A stretch of 64,000 nucleotides of DNA from JACOTK01 sp963743945 (GTDB lineage: Bacteria > Actinomycetota > Acidimicrobiia > Acidimicrobiales > CADCSY01). Below, in pieces: positions 63,487 through 64,000 of the stretch. The position numbers were made by a program, and so were the translations under genes. The stretch lies in assembly GCA_963743945.1 (NCBI GenBank), contig CAVURO010000010.1, positions 62,001-126,000 of the forward strand, given 5' to 3'. The notes under the pieces were generated by a model. It did not search any database and was not told where the DNA came from. It saw only the letters and a list, made by a program, of their open reading frames with translations. Numbering within the stretch: the first letter of the stretch is position 1; every line of letters starts with the position of its first letter.

Positions 63487-63561
63487 CGTATGCGTGCGTC
63501 GGTCATGCGTGCGTCGGTCATGCGTGCGTCGGTCATGCGTGCATCAGTCATGCGTGCATCA
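63487..63561. repeat. 15-bp x 5 tandem repeat starting at the imuB stop codon
   Basis: On the minus strand five 15-base units run from 63561 to 63487: TGATGCACGCATGAC twice, CGACGCACGCATGAC twice, and a diverged last copy. The first triplet is the imuB TGA. The array fills most of the imuB-dnaE2 gap. In another frame it would encode MTDAR repeats, which is a by-product. Confidence 0.9.
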
Positions 63562-64000
63562 GTCATGGATGGCCTCGACGCCCGCACGGCCGTGCTCGAT
63601 GGCCACCAGGCACGCGATGCCATGGGTCTCGTCGCCCACGAGCACCCGCCACCATGCCCGGCGGCGGCGCGATGACGCTTGCCACCAGCGGAGGTCGTGC
63701 AGCCATGGCCCCTCCCATGCGGTGATCGATCCCCCGCCGCCGGGCAGGGCTCGACAACGCAGCTGTGCAGGCGTGCCTGTCGGCTCACCTCGAGCCGAGA
63801 CGGCGACGGGCCGACCGCCCGCATCGAGCAACTCGGCAGGAAGTGGCGGGTCGAAAACACGGGCGGGCGATGGTGGCGGAATGCTGCCCGGCCAGCTCGG
63901 CATCTCGCGAGATCGAGCTGCACGTCGCACGCGTGGACCCGTACCGTCATGTCCGAGCGGCTCACCCCAGGGAATCCATCGGGTTCGCTCGAGGGGTGTG
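63559..64000 (-). CDS. imuB: ImuB-like DNA polymerase Y-family protein, C-terminal part
   Basis: The last 146 residues of ImuB, open to the window edge. The visible part starts TPLERTRWIPWGEPL and contains WPGSIPPPSPARVFDPPLPAELLDAGGRPVAVSARGE. It ends with GGGGSITAWEGPWLHDLRWWQASSRRRRAWWRVLVGDETHGIACLVAIEHGRAGVEAIHD, the C-terminal region typical of ImuB that binds the replication clamp and DnaE2. ImuB is a catalytically dead Y-family homologue needed for DnaE2 mutagenesis. The polymerase core lies outside the window. The stop begins a 15-bp tandem repeat. Confidence 0.85.
   Translation of the reverse strand, partial: TPLERTRWIPWGEPLGHDGTGPRVRRAARSREMPSWPGSIPPPSPARVFDPPLPAELLDAGGRPVAVSARGEPTGTPAQLRCRALPGGGGSITAWEGPWLHDLRWWQASSRRRRAWWRVLVGDETHGIACLVAIEHGRAGVEAIHD

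Noticed and set aside
63487..63561. Phase-variable extension of ImuB through the repeat
   Set aside because: The unit starts with the stop codon and, being 15 bp, keeps a TGA in frame in the first two copies, so copy change would not extend the protein.
63447..63965. Minus-strand reading frame with MTDAR repeats as a gene
   Set aside because: It is an alternative frame across imuB and the 15-bp repeat; the imuB frame carries the recognisable ImuB C-terminus.
1..64000. tRNA, rRNA or insertion sequences
   Set aside because: No cloverleaf with a CCA-type acceptor, no rRNA-like sequence, and no transposase or terminal inverted repeats were recognised; short ncRNAs could be missed by eye.

Overview
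The window reads as a high-GC chromosome segment from an actinobacterium, most likely a deep-branching one such as Acidimicrobiia. This placement is inference from gene content: a WhiB protein, a DosR/DosS pair, an ImuB-DnaE2 mutasome, tandem universal stress proteins and very GC-rich third codon positions. No rRNA, tRNA, CRISPR array or insertion sequence was seen. Genes are packed tightly; many neighbours overlap as ATGA, GTGA or TGATG.

Layout. 0-7.2 kb (minus): an operon of a cytochrome P450, a membrane-tethered substrate-binding protein, a membrane-anchored protein of unknown function and a LivH-LivM-LivF triple-fusion transporter that runs off the left edge. 7.4-10.7 kb (minus): late cobalamin assembly genes cobU, cobS, cbiB/cobD and cobC behind a small membrane protein. 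10.9-17.9 kb: lgt, a dienelactone hydrolase, a 1-Cys peroxiredoxin, a DinG/XPD-like helicase, whiB, a DedA protein, an orphan MbcA-like antitoxin and a MarR regulator. 18.1-22.3 kb: a divergent MacA-like lipoprotein and MacB-like exporter.

22.3-56.9 kb is the most notable part. It looks like a DosR-type hypoxia/nitric oxide dormancy regulon. The response regulator at 26.9 kb has a recognition helix that appears identical to Mycobacterium tuberculosis DosR, and the kinase at 29.8 kb keeps the DosS heme-ligand histidine. Around them lie counterparts of known DosR-regulon genes: an OtsB1-like HAD-GH65 protein (Rv2006), universal stress proteins, a Rv2004c-like kinase, a flavin-binding PNPOx-like protein and CtpF-like P-type ATPases. 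With them are PEP synthase, a ferredoxin, a diiron protein/desaturase/Rrf2 operon, a multicopper oxidase with a cupredoxin, and a D-lactate dehydrogenase. Several intergenic regions hold 14-bp DosR-like palindromes, often paired 21-23 bp apart. The best is GGGACCTTTGTCCC at 45892.

46-55 kb (minus) holds an unusual operon: acetate-CoA ligase, E1 alpha, E1 beta, E2, acyl carrier protein, ABC ATPase and FtsX-type permease. 57-60 kb has a Gmad2-domain protein and an MMPL transporter. 60.2-64 kb has dnaE2 and the end of imuB.

Two window-wide patterns stand out. Five gene ends (cobS, whiB, the cupredoxin, the multicopper oxidase, imuB) carry short tandem repeats whose 13-17 bp unit begins exactly at the stop codon, each with a different sequence. 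Three long conserved genes (a P-type ATPase, the acetate-CoA ligase, dnaE2) are each broken by a single-base frameshift, which could be real decay or assembly error.
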